From Drosophila persimilis (lineage: Eukaryota; Arthropoda; Insecta; Diptera; Drosophilidae): DNA of 64,000 nucleotides. The notes beneath the pieces were generated by a model. The model was not told the DNA's origin. It did not search any database and saw only the letters and a list, made by a program, of their open reading frames with translations. The translations under genes were made by a program, and so were the position numbers. Shown here one piece after another: positions 24,164 through 35,070 of this stretch. Each line of letters opens with the position of its first letter. The first letter of the stretch is position 1. The stretch is from contig NW_020825312.1 in assembly GCF_003286085.1 (NCBI RefSeq), positions 4,960,001 to 5,024,000 on the forward strand, read 5' to 3'.

Positions 24164-24900
24164 TTAATTTGTGCATTCAGAAGCGGCCACCTGTTGCACA
24201 CATTGTTCGATGATTTTCAAAACAATATCTGCCGTTTGGTCGGTACTAAATGGTTTATTTACAGCGGGGACATGCACGAATAAACTCCGCTTGGAGTCCA
24301 CGTCGAGAGATTTCAGATATATGTAACCGCAGAGAAAATCGCCCACATTTTTGGAAGCCCTCGTGGCACCTAAAGACTTATGACTGTTGTTCGGAATTGC
24401 GGGGGCCACACACGCCTCGCATGTTGCATTTACAGCCTCTACAATCTTATCAACGTCAAGGCCGCAACGCAGTACATTTGCCTTGCCATTGTGCGGGAGG
24501 ACACAACTGCCGTTGGACAAATACTGTCCGGAATTGTCTGGCCGTCGGAACTTGTGGTTATAGGCCAGCTTCTCCACATAAACGCATTGAGCTATACCCG
24601 ATACTCCTACATGTATGACCATCTGTGTTGAATAAATGACGTCAATATCGCAGGTAAAAGATCTAGGGTTTAAAAAAATATATTTGCCTCTGGCTGGCGG
24701 CTCCATATCTCTGCGCACGCCTCATCCACTGCTTCGTACTCGACGGAGACCAGACGCTTCTCCAGGTCATATTCAATGCCATTGTGGGTGAGCAGCTCCG
24801 GCAGCAGCTTTACAGCCTCCCAACTGGCATTGATTTCCTCATGTCCAATAAATGGTCCGAAACCAGACACAATAATTAGTTTTCGTTCCGACGACGACAT
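24164..24900 (-). CDS. Pyroglutamyl peptidase I (peptidase family C15)
   Basis: Exons 24900-24688 and 24622-24164, 223 residues, close to the family's usual 200-220. It removes N-terminal pyroglutamate from peptides and is cytosolic; no signal peptide is present. N-terminal [19 protein letters not shown] matches the family signature (V-T-G-F-G-P-F). The expected catalytic triad is visible: Glu at about 88 (VYVEKLAYN), Cys at about 169 (GDFLCGYIY) and His at about 188 ([10 protein letters not shown]). The 65-nt intron has a GC donor (CAGAG|GCAAAT) and a normal ACACAG acceptor. No GT donor is available and the unspliced reading hits a stop, while the join restores [11 protein letters not shown] as in other C15 enzymes. 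The gene is flanked upstream by dispersed repeats. Confidence 0.9.
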
Positions 24901-25136
24901 CGTATGTACAATAATGTAAATACATATATATTATTCTTCTGTTGATATGTAAACAATAGAAAATCGTGAGTGAACATTCATGATGTTATGAAAGATAAAA
25001 GTGTTAGAAATTTCGTTCCCTCTCTACGTCATACACCTTGCAATTTTCTTTGATATTGAAAAAATACTAAAAATGAGACGCGCAATGGACTCACCTCACT
25101 GTGCGGTGCACATGTGTAGTTACTATGTAAAAATGA

Positions 25137-25690
25137 TGACCTTTTTTAGTTAACTTGATTTTATAAACAGTCCAATAATATGAGGATTTAAAACTAGCCA
25201 GACTTATATAAAATTTATTCATTAATCGAATAAAAGTATGTATTCAGGGCGGAGGGTTATAGCTAGCAAGTAATATTAAGTCGAATATCAAAATCGAGAA
25301 ATATGATTTCCGATCACGGATAGAGAACGATTAAGCCGGTATATTTGTAAGGGTAAGACGGTATATTTTATCGAATCCGCGGTCACAACAAATATATTTA
25401 CGTACATTCCAAGTTTTGATTTTTTGTTTGAACCTTACTTTATAAACAATAAAATAAAAGGAAGCACTTAAAACTGTCCAATTTTGCAGAAAATTGATTG
25501 ATTAATCGGTTAAAATTATATGTTCATGGCTGAGGGTCCAAGCTAGCTAGTAACACTAAACCGAATATAAAAAACGACAAATATAATTTCTGGATGGTGA
25601 ACAGAAAATAACGATTACAACGATTAACCCAACACCACAAACCAAACACTTTAACATCAACAATTTATTTACGTACATTCCAAATAAAAA
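25137..25690 (-). repeat. Two direct copies (C and C2) of the dispersed repeat, about 275 bp apart
   Basis: Both carry, in order, a TTGATT(C/G)ATTAATCG block, a GCTAG(C)-AGTAA block, CGAATATxAAAA and finally TTTACGTACATTCCAA (about 25399 and 25670). They are in inverse orientation to copies A and D; the reverse complement of 44.72-44.83 kb contains the same CGAATATCAAAATCG and ATATGATTTCCGATCA strings as copy C. Divergence between C and C2 is clearly larger than within the coding repeats at 8-10 kb. The remainder of 24901-26034 shows no gene; its right end is the Pex3 promoter region. Confidence 0.6.
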
Positions 25691-26034
25691 TCCGTGCTAA
25701 TGCACCAACAACGAAACTCACAATCGAATCAATAGAAAGCGGGCAAGAGCCAGCAACCAGGGCACAGCGATCTAGCAGAATTTTGTAAGTAATTCGGCTA
25801 ATCTAATCTGTGCGACTAATAACGGCACCACGGCAGCGCCGTCGTCAGGGCTTAACTAACTCACACAAATGAACTTTGTACATTAAACATTTATTAATTT
25901 CGAACATGTCTCTTTTGGAGCTGCAGCCGGCGGACGAAAAAGTAGTACGAGCAGTTGGCGCTTTTCACACGCACTAGCTAGGTCGGAGAAGACGCAATCG
26001 AACAGTTAACAAAAGCCCAATTCCAATCACAAAC

Positions 26035-27195
26035 ATGCTGTCACGCCTGCAGGACTTCTTGTCACGCCACCGCCGGAAGTTTATCGTGACCGGAGTGCTG
26101 GTGGGTGGCGCCTACTGTGCGGCACGGTACGCCCAACGGAAGCTTGTGGAGATTCACGAGAAACAGGCGCGTGAGATGTTCGAGCGGACGCGGCGCACGC
26201 ATCACTTCGAGTCGACGGAAAAGACTTGCAACCAAGTGATCCTGGGCCTGGGCGAGGAGATGTGTGACGCTGTGTTGAGGGAGTGCAGCACGGACGAGCT
26301 GCTCGAGCAACTGCGTCAGAATCCAAAAAACAAAGTAGAACTGTGGGAAGAGATGAAGGTCGTGGCGTTCACCCGCCTAGCCACGTTCGTCTACGCCTCG
26401 TCTATGTTGGTGATTGCCCTCAGAGTGCAACTGAATCTCTTAGGTGGATACATTTACCGCGACATCACGACGGAGCAGACACGAATCACTGACGAGCTTA
26501 AGCAGCAGTATCTCTCACTGATCCGTCACTTCATCACAGAGGACGGTATCAGAGATCTCGTTCGGTATATTCGGACTCAGGTAATCGCAGTGGTAAAGTC
26601 GTCGATGCCCCTCTCACGTCAGCTCTCCCTCAACGACCTGGAGCAGCTGTTTTGGTCTCTGCAAATGGCCATAAATGCGGACACTCGCCGAGATCCAAAC
26701 TCCAAGATGACGAAGTACCTGCTGCCCTCTCAAAGTTCCAGCTTCTCGCCGTTGCTCCAGCAGATGTACAATGAGACGCTGGATCTCCTGGAGAGTGAGG
26801 ATGCCATTAGCGTGTGTACGCATAATGTAACCCGAGGCTTTGTGCTGGCCTGCGATGTCATTGCCGAGTCCCTTGGCGAGACTCTGCACCATCTGCCCAC
26901 CGCAGAAGTGCAGAAGCAAGCGGAGACGCAGCAGTCCCAGCAGTTCAATCAGAGCTCCAGCAGTACCTCCCTTCCCAGCAGCCAAGCGGTCGATAATAAC
27001 AACTTGCTGAACATCAACACGGTTTTGATGGCCATGGCCAAGCTGATACCAATCATCAGTGGGATTACTTCGGGGGGCTATGACAGTTCGGCGCGGTCTA
27101 CCAACTTACCCACGCAGCTGCTTTCATTTTACTTGGTGGCGGAGAAGTCCAAGACGTTGGGGGCTAATGTCTACGAGACCTTCAGTTCTGCCTAA
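26035..27195 (+). CDS. Pex3: Peroxin 3 (Pex3), peroxisomal membrane biogenesis factor
   Basis: Intronless frame of 386 residues, the usual size. The basic N terminus followed by a hydrophobic segment (FIVTGVLVGGAYCAARYA, about residues 16-33) is the Pex3 targeting and membrane anchor. The conserved stretches RKLVEIHEKQAREMFERTRRTHHFESTEKTCN and VELWEEMKVVAFTR place it firmly in the family (each seen directly in the frame). Pex3 sits in the ER and peroxisomal membrane with its body in the cytosol and docks Pex19 carrying new peroxisomal membrane proteins. A Gln/Ser-rich insert lies at about 300-322. The start is the first ATG and has a CAAAC context. Confidence 0.95.
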   Translation: MLSRLQDFLSRHRRKFIVTGVLVGGAYCAARYAQRKLVEIHEKQAREMFERTRRTHHFESTEKTCNQVILGLGEEMCDAVLRECSTDELLEQLRQNPKNKVELWEEMKVVAFTRLATFVYASSMLVIALRVQLNLLGGYIYRDITTEQTRITDELKQQYLSLIRHFITEDGIRDLVRYIRTQVIAVVKSSMPLSRQLSLNDLEQLFWSLQMAINADTRRDPNSKMTKYLLPSQSSSFSPLLQQMYNETLDLLESEDAISVCTHNVTRGFVLACDVIAESLGETLHHLPTAEVQKQAETQQSQQFNQSSSSTSLPSSQAVDNNNLLNINTVLMAMAKLIPIISGITSGGYDSSARSTNLPTQLLSFYLVAEKSKTLGANVYETFSSA

Positions 27196-30191
27196 GCTAC
27201 GACATTCACACATAGACAAAAACCCATATGTATGGATCTGTTCTGAGCATGGCCATAAGACAATTGTAACCCTATGTACATAAGAGTATAGTAAGGTTAC
27301 CTATATTCATGCATACATATATGTATGTACGAGTATACCTGTTTAATTTTAACATGAGCATTAACATACTTTCAGAAGCCTGTTTGTAAGAGTATGCTAT
27401 CGTCCCAAATTCCGTATTTAGTCTAACTCTTAAGAATATTTAATCAGAACCTTGTGTGTAAGGTAGCGATAAGAAGTTCCCGAATTGTGGAATCCTTTGA
27501 TAAAGTTGACGTGGAGACGGGGACCCACAAAGCGAGCAACTGAAAGGCCTTTTAAAATAAACGGAAATTGTAATAATGTATACAACAATAAAAGGGGAAA
27601 GTGAGATCTGACTGGGGATCTTTGGCATTTCAAATGAATGGAAAAATTGAAAGAAAATTAAGAAGCAAAACAAAAAACATAAGTGAGAGATGGAACTATT
27701 GCCGGTACGAGAACCACAGATAGGACATTTCTCATGCACCACCAAAGGGGGTGGGTGGTGCTGAAAGAAACCCGCCCTGGGAATGTTGATAAGAAGCCCG
27801 GTACCCCGGACAGGACAGCTGTGAAATGGTAATAGAGCGGAGCCTGCGCAGAATGCAATACGTACAAAAATACTTGTCAATTTGGTAAGGGAATAAACTT
27901 TTGAAGCATCTTTTAGGCGCAGTTCGCGAGTATTAAACAAATATAAATTAGCAGAATAATTTGACGCACAACTAGATGTTTAAACAGCTTCATGATAACT
28001 GCATGCGAAAACTACGACTCTCTCGCTCTTACTCTCGTACTCTCTCTCGCTCTCTCTCCCCGGGTGCCAGCTGTCTGGTGAAAAGCAACGGTAGCGTAGC
28101 TCAGCCGATGCCGATGCCAGCGCCGCAGCTACACTTTGGGTGGGCAGGCAGCGCAGTTGCAAAAGTTACGTGAAAAGGCAAAGGACAGCCCTCTGCGCCT
28201 CATAGATACTATTTACATATGTATGTATGGACATACAATACACTCGTATGTGTGGAAAAAAGATTTAACAAAATCCTGAAACAACAATTTGGGGAGCCTA
28301 AATTTCGAAAGTGCAAATATGACAAAGACTGAAAAATGTGTTCGAATTAGCAAAGCCATCGGAAGAGCAGGAGTTTAAGGCAGCAGCAGTGGAGCAGTGG
28401 CGATACCAGGAACAACAACTTCGATTCAATTGTGTAAGTGCACTCGCCAACTGCGTTCCAAGAAAGACACACGATACACGGCACGCAGACCAAACACACA
28501 CACACATCACATGTACATACATGCATGGAGAGCGGGACAGACATAACGCACAGGGCAGACAGTCAGGCAGCCAGACAGACAGACAGGCTGCGTGCGTAAA
28601 GCGCGGCATGGCCTGGCGCGGGGTGGAAACACGACCGGATGGGCCCTGCTTCGCAGGACTCCCCGCCCGCTCCTCATTCTGCTCCTGTGACGGTGCGACA
28701 GTATAAATATAAACATTTTATGAGTAGAGGCGACCGCAAAGAAATAGTGGGGCTCGCCAGGAGCTCCACCAATCTATGACCTCCTTCAAAAGGGCCGCCG
28801 GTTTAACCCAATCTAACCTCGACTAAGAGCTCTTGGTGGGGCAAAACGTGTAGAGTGAAGACAACAATGAAATGACATTTCCCGGGTAACGTCTGCGGGA
28901 TATGATATCCATGGACAACAATGCATGCAAGTCAAGTGCTGGGCATGGGTCCTCCCCCTATGCTGAGAGCCTTCCCTTATAGCAGCCACTGTTTGTGTCC
29001 TCCTATATATACATAACATAGGCGTATTGGCACACTAAAGTCATAGATCAAGTGCCTTGACAGTAGGCACAGTCACGCCTCCCGCACCCTACTAGATGTG
29101 AGCATTTTAATTAGGAACGTAGCCCGAAAGCAGGAGGAAGGGTTGTCAAAGTTGCGTCTGGAAAAGTTTAGGTATAGAAATCGTTTAATTGGCTGGGTTG
29201 CGCAATGTCTTTGAAAGACTGACTATTAACTGTAGACCGCAAGTGTTTTCCTTTGGGTACTAACATGTGGATCTTGTTTGTGACCAAGATCTCAGAAATA
29301 CTCTTATAAGAACCAAAGAAAATTTGGTGTAGTATATAATTTTTGTTACTAGTTGCAAAAAGAAGAATAGAGGAGAGCAGTGCACGAATACATATATTGT
29401 ATAAGTTACATAAATCATAATATTCCTTATAAACGGACTGAGTACCGGGAAAAATAGTGTTGGTATTTTATCATGTATTTTCAGCTTATCGACTTCCAAT
29501 TTCAGGTTCTCCCCCAACTGAATTCCTAAAAATTTCTTGCCTGTCTTCGCTACTGATAGGGAAAACGTATTCAAAACGTATCCCACATGTTGGTTGAGAA
29601 TTAGCCTGAATGCAATAAATAGACCAGAGCTGTAAAAGAACTGGTTAGTTTTGCCTGAGTCTTTGCTTAGGAACATGAACACTAGTATTACTAGTACGAT
29701 GTCGTACGATATGTATCATAATAATTAAAAATACTGTGATCTCGAAGTGATTATGTGAAAAGCGGTGAAACATCGTGGACAGCTGCATTTGAATTTCTGG
29801 TAAAGAATACCATACCGAAGAGGCCACATTAGCCACAGTCAATCCCATCAGTCCATAGATATCTTTTTCCGTGTCTCTGTGCTCTATTGGAGTCCTACTT
29901 TTGCAAAAAGACTGACTGAGTGTAAGTATGTATATTTTTCATGCAAACTGCTTCCTTTATTCCGTCTGTCTGTCTGTTTCTACTCTGTTTGCCTGTCAAA
30001 AACGTCAAAATGCGATAGTCAAGACCCAAATGAAGTAGGGGGTGGGGCTAAACTGCGGAATGGGGAAGTCAACTTAAGTGCAGTGCCAACCCCAATATTT
30101 CGCCCCTAGTTTATTTGCATAGCTACCAAAGTAGCGCACCGTCCAACCCGGAACCTCAATCCTTAAATGATGTTGCAACCGCAGGCAGAAG

Positions 30192-30240
30192 AACACACAC
30201 ACACACACACACACACACACTACACACACACACACTACAC
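30192..30240. repeat. (CA)n microsatellite
   Basis: About 14 uninterrupted CA units, then TACACACACACACACTACAC. Confidence 0.9.
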
Positions 30241-31238
30241 AAGCATACGGATAGAGCAAGAGGCAAAAAAACACACACACAGAGACAGAGACGACTCGTA
30301 CATGATGCAAAATAGTGCCATAAATGATATGTGATAGACGGATGGACACTTAGTGGGGCTGCCTGGGATAAGACCCTGTTTGTGTCCACAAATGAAGCTG
30401 CATCTATCCCGGTCCTACTTCTTCCCACACCCGTAATTAGCCGCCCTTTACAACCAAACTCATAAAAGCTGCTGTAAGTAGCCTGCTTTGACTTCATTCA
30501 TTGCCGTACTCTGCCTTCCGGCATCCACCCAAGCACCCATCCAACAATCACTGCTGGTTCCGCCTCTTCTTTCGTTTTTATTACGTATACGCCCCGCTGC
30601 TCGATGTGGCACAGCTCTCGAGGCGAGACAACTCGAATGAGTGGAAAACAAACGATTCACACACAGTCTCTCGATCCACCAGCCAGTCAGATAGCCATCT
30701 GTTTCGATATTTAGGCAGGGCAAATATGAAGTACAAAATTCAGTTTAAAGAATTCTGAATACCGAGCACTTATTGATTGCGTTTGACAGACTCACGACTC
30801 TCAGACGTGGGACAGAAAGGGCTGACCGGAATATGCCACGCGAAATGGAACTAATGGCGACCATTTGAATCGAATGGATTCGTTAGGCTGCGCTTTAACG
30901 ACAGATCGTATCAGATTGCATCAGATCGTATCAGACTAAACGGCTCGAACTATCAAATAAATCCACATCCCCTGGAGAATTGTGTCCGCATACGAGTATC
31001 ACAATATAATTGCACAGGCCAGTTTATGGACGCGTAAGTACTCGTACTGCCGCACGATCGCTGGGTCGAAACAGTTTTCGGTGCGAGTCTAAGCAAGCAA
31101 ACATCACGGATGGGACTCTATGTAGAGAGTAATGGAGTAGAACCAGAGTCAGAGCCAGAGCCAGAGCCAGAGTCAGAGCCCCAACTAGAGCAGAGTGGAA
31201 CGAGTCTGAGATAATTAACATGAGTAATTAGTACCACA

Positions 31239-31290
31239 TTGTTGTCGTTGTTATTGTTATTGTTATTGTTATTGTTATTGCTGTTGTTGT
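31239..31290. repeat. TTATTG hexamer microsatellite upstream of FucTA
   Basis: Five to six TTATTG/TTGTTA-type units directly before the likely FucTA acceptor. Confidence 0.85.
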
Positions 31291-31475
31291 GCAGAGGGGC
31301 TGGAGGATTGGATAAAGAGTCGAAGAGTGTTTAATTCAATATTTGCTTTTCCTTTTCGCACAGCGAAATGACAAAGGTAGCTGAAGGTGGAAGACGCAAC
31401 TGACGTCGGTTCATCGGCCTCCAACCTGCGGTCCGATCCCATTCCAAGGAGAAGTAGAAGTGTACATAATTCACC

Positions 31476-33276
31476 ATGCGACGACCAAAAATATCACTGA
31501 AAAAGTATTTTTATTTCACACTGATCTGCGCTCTCCTGCTCATATTTGGTTTCAATCTCAAGTGAGTAATGGATACGATACCCATCGTTAGCCCCAATCT
31601 AAACACGAATCGTAATAACACAATCTATCCCCCAGGGAAAACGAGATATGGAAGACCCGCAGTCCCCGAACAGCCCCGCTGACCACTCAGCAACACCAAC
31701 AGAAGGCGCAACAATTCCCCTCACCGGACGCGGACCTCGCCGGATCCGAGGAGCTCAGCAAACGGCCTGAGACATCTAGCTCCACTCCAGCTGATAGGCC
31801 TATAGTCGCCACTTCGCCCTCGAAAGCAGCAGGAGCAGAGGCTTTAGCGTTGGAGGGTCAGCAGACGGAGGATATAGAGGAGGAGGATATAGACGCCGAC
31901 CAACATCTGGAGCCGGAGCTGGAGCCGGAGCCGGAGCCGACCACAGCCAAGCTCTGGTTCTTCCGCAATGGTGAATACCATCCACGCCCGGCCAAGACCT
32001 ACAGCAATCGGCGGGCACGCAAGCGGTACGCACCCAAGCTGCTGCCGCATCAGGATTCGCACAGCGACCGCATTGTCAACCAGCTGATGTACGTGCCGCA
32101 CAACTACGAGCAAATCAAGGCCAGTGGCAAGCTGAAAACCATCCTCCTCTACAACGGCCTGGGTCCGTGGAATGTGAAGAAGGGGCGCGATGTCTTCCTG
32201 AGAGCCAAGTGTCCGGTGGATACATGCGAGCTGACTGCCAATCGGGAGTTTGCCAGTACGGCCGACATGATCCTATACAAAGACCACTACATTCCCACGG
32301 CAATACGCCGTCCCAGCAATGCCAAGCAGGTCAGCATGCTCTACTATCTGGAGTGCCCCTATCACACGCAGAATGTCAAGGCACCCGATGCCATCAACTG
32401 GACGGCCACCTACAGGTGACAGCTACCTACTCTTTAGCCACTGTTTCTGTTCTTTCTGAGACTTATACGCTTCTTGGTTTTTTTTCTTTTTTCCTTTACG
32501 AGCAGACGTGACAGCACCATCGTGGCGCCCTATGAGAAGTGGCAGTACTACGACACCAAAGTCCAGCAGCAGGAGCAGGATCACAACTACGCCGTCAACA
32601 AAACGAAGAAGGTGGCCTGGTTCGTTTCCAATTGTGGCGCCAGGAATGGGCGACTCCAGTATGCCCACGAGCTGCAAAAACACATCGAGGTAGATATGGG
32701 ATTCGATAGGATCTCGTGAAGATACTTACTATCCTTGTCCTTTGTGGCTTGTCCCAACAGGTGGACATATATGGTGCCTGCGGCAACTTCAAGTGCTCGC
32801 GTAGTACGGCAGACAAATGCTTCGAGATACTCGACAACGATTACAAGTTCTACCTGGCATTCGAAAACTCCAACTGCAAGGACTACATCACGGAGAAATT
32901 CTTTGTGAATGCCCTCAACCGGCGGGTGCTGCCAATCGTGATGGGTGCCCGCCCGGAGGATTACGAGGTGAGTGCCCCGCGTCGCTCATACATACACGTG
33001 GATGAGTTTGCCTCGCCCAAGGAGTTGGCCGAATACCTGCGTATTCTCGACGGGGACGACGAACTCTACAACTCGTACTTCAAGTGGAAGGGCACGGGTG
33101 AGTTTATCAACACGTACTACTGGTGCCGGGTCTGCGCCACGCTCCACAACGAGGAGCAGCTGCGCAGGCCGCGCTGGTACGGCGACCTCAACGACTGGTG
33201 GCGTGGCGCGGGCGTTTGCACCAACGGCTCATGGAGGAACTTCAAGGCGCGCAAGGACGTGATCAGCGACGATTGA
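31476..33276 (+). CDS. FucTA: Core alpha-1,3-fucosyltransferase A (GT10 family)
   Basis: Exons 31476-31561, 31636-32415, 32506-32689, 32761-33276; 521 residues, in frame at every join. It is a type II Golgi membrane protein: a short basic cytosolic tail (MRRPKISLKK), an anchor at about residues 12-27 (FYFTLICALLLIFGFN), then a long Ser/Glu/Pro-rich stem with an EPEPEP run. The catalytic region carries GT10 hallmarks: KVAWFVSNCGARNGRLQYAHEL before exon 4 and, at about residue 378, a donor-binding stretch YKFYLAFENSNC followed by DYITEKFFVNAL. In flies this enzyme adds alpha-1,3 fucose to the innermost GlcNAc of N-glycans, producing the neural anti-HRP epitope. The ATG exon probably begins at 31364 after an untranslated exon upstream. 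Confidence 0.95.
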
Positions 33277-34649
33277 GTGCTTGAGTCGGTCCAGATAGTG
33301 GGCCTTGGCATTGCGTAGATCCAACTTCTATTTTAATATCAGTGTGTAGCTTTGATTTGTTGTTGTTTTGTAGTTATCACTACCCACTATCACTATAACT
33401 ATCACTATCCACTAAAGAATGTGTAAAGAATTGCTTCCTTTTTGTCGGCGTTTTAGGTGAATGTTTTTTTGTAGCTAGCCGTAAGTGAACGAGACCTCGA
33501 AACTAGCACTAGCGTTGCATGAGGAAATCAAAAAGCGTAGCAGCGGAGCAGCAGAGCAGCAGAGCAGAGTATTCAAACTAGCCCATAGACTAAAAGATCC
33601 CCCGGCAGATCGGTGTAACATATACAATACAACAAACAACAAAAACATAAGAGAACCTAGAAACTTAGACTAGTTATACGTGGATATACCACCAGTACAT
33701 ACATAGATTATATATTATATAGTTGTTTAAACTACCAGCAAGTCCAATATAGAGCATAACGAGATGAAAGACGAAGGGCGAAAGACGGGAGACAAAGGGA
33801 TACAAGCGAGTTAAATGAAGTTTTTATCCGTAGATTGACCCACACATGTATGTACGAGTATTTACTAGCTTAACTGCAGTGGGAATGGGAAAGAGCCATC
33901 AGCTAAATAGCTTTGTAAGTGTAATAGATCTTTTTGTAAGCATTTTTGGCTAGCAAACAACTGGTGGATGGACGGATGGATAGCCCTAAAATACGAGTAC
34001 GTTGCGTGTGAAGTGAGAGCACTTCTTGAATTTACATATATGTTCTATGAGTTTGCAGCTTACATATTAGATTGTCTAGATTGGCTCTTGGTTGGACCGT
34101 TAGTCGCAGTGGAGCTACTCGGCGAGGTTTCCCAGCCTGTTAGCTAACCAATTAACTATTTTAGGACCGATTCGCACAAGCAAGTCCTTGGCCAAAAGCC
34201 ATATCTGAACTAATACAAATACAAATACAAATACAATCACCATTCCTATTTTTCACACAATATCAATTAACATATTGTATATGATTTCTGTTCTGTATAC
34301 AAGCGATTTTTTTTTTGTTTTTCTACACTTTTAGCAATATTTATATTTATTGTATAACATTTAATTTATAAGTATGGAATAATATCATCTGTCTGTGTGT
34401 ATTTTGATTGTGAACTTATTAAATTTTTAATTTTTACTGTGATACAAAAATTAATAATAAATAAAAAAAAATTACAAATTAACAATGAACATTGTATTTA
34501 ACAATCACAAAAGATTGTGGTAGACAACTTTATTATTTCAAGCTTCAATTTGGAACAAGGAATATCTTGGGACGGATATAATAAACAACTGATGGTAGGA
34601 CAAATTATAACATTTAGTGGAATTTCCCCCTCACATGGAACACATATTT
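33277..34649 (+). other. FucTA 3' flank, non-coding
   Basis: No gene seen. It could be a long 3' UTR: the first clear AATAAA cluster is at 34456-34465. It contains (AGCAG)-type repeats at 33541-33569 and becomes strongly AT-rich after 34240. Confidence 0.5.
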
Positions 34650-35050
34650 CAAACGATTCAAGTTCCTCTTAGATTATAAAATACTGGAAAAATATATTTA
34701 AAAGCAACACATAGCCTTCAATGGCATTTTGGGCACAAGTCGAAACGATATTGGCTTATACAAAAAGTAATTGAAGCAAAAAAAAAAAAATTAGAACATT
34801 TTTAAACTGAATAAATTCGAGCAAGCTTAAGGAGTTCAGAATAGTACTCGTACTCAAACGATTCACATTTTCCTTAGATTAAAAAATACTGAACAAATGG
34901 ATTCAAAAGCAACGCATAGCCTTCAATGGCTTTTTGGGAATATATACGAAAAGTAATTGAAGCCAAATACAAAAAAAATATCAGTTGTAACATTTTAAAA
35001 CGAAATCAATACGAACAAATTTAAGGAGTTCCGCATATAACTCGTTCTCC
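34650..35050. repeat. Tandem duplication of about 205 bp at the Msh6 3' end
   Basis: CAAACGATTCA...TTAGATTA begins at 34650 and again at 34855. Both copies continue with AAAAGCAAC(A/G)CATAGCCTTCAATGGC, AAAAGTAATTGAAGC and AAGGAGTTC. The copies differ by several substitutions and small indels. The second copy ends about 20 bp from the Msh6 stop codon. Confidence 0.8.
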
Positions 35051-35070
35051 TGCTATGATCCAAATGTTAC

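Larger units (their letters stand above)
27196..31363 (+). other. Pex3 3' flank and FucTA upstream region
   Basis: No supported coding exon. A possible non-coding first exon of FucTA ends at about 28433 with a strong TGT|GTAAGTG donor; a strong pyrimidine-rich acceptor (TTTCGCACAG) ends at 31363, before the ATG exon. Repeats include (CA)n at 30192-30240, AGAGCC hexamers at 31143-31180 and TTATTG hexamers at 31239-31290. Open frames at 27440-27940 and 29260-29682 on the minus strand lack support. Confidence 0.5.

Noticed and set aside
27440-27940. Minus-strand 166-codon frame after Pex3
   Set aside because: No recognisable domain, Phe/Cys/Ser-rich with poor codon character, and it overlaps the likely Pex3 3' UTR; a length reached by chance in 64 kb.
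29260-29848. Minus-strand frames with hydrophobic segments, suggestive of a chemoreceptor fragment
   Set aside because: No receptor signature could be identified and the two frames do not join convincingly; chance is sufficient.
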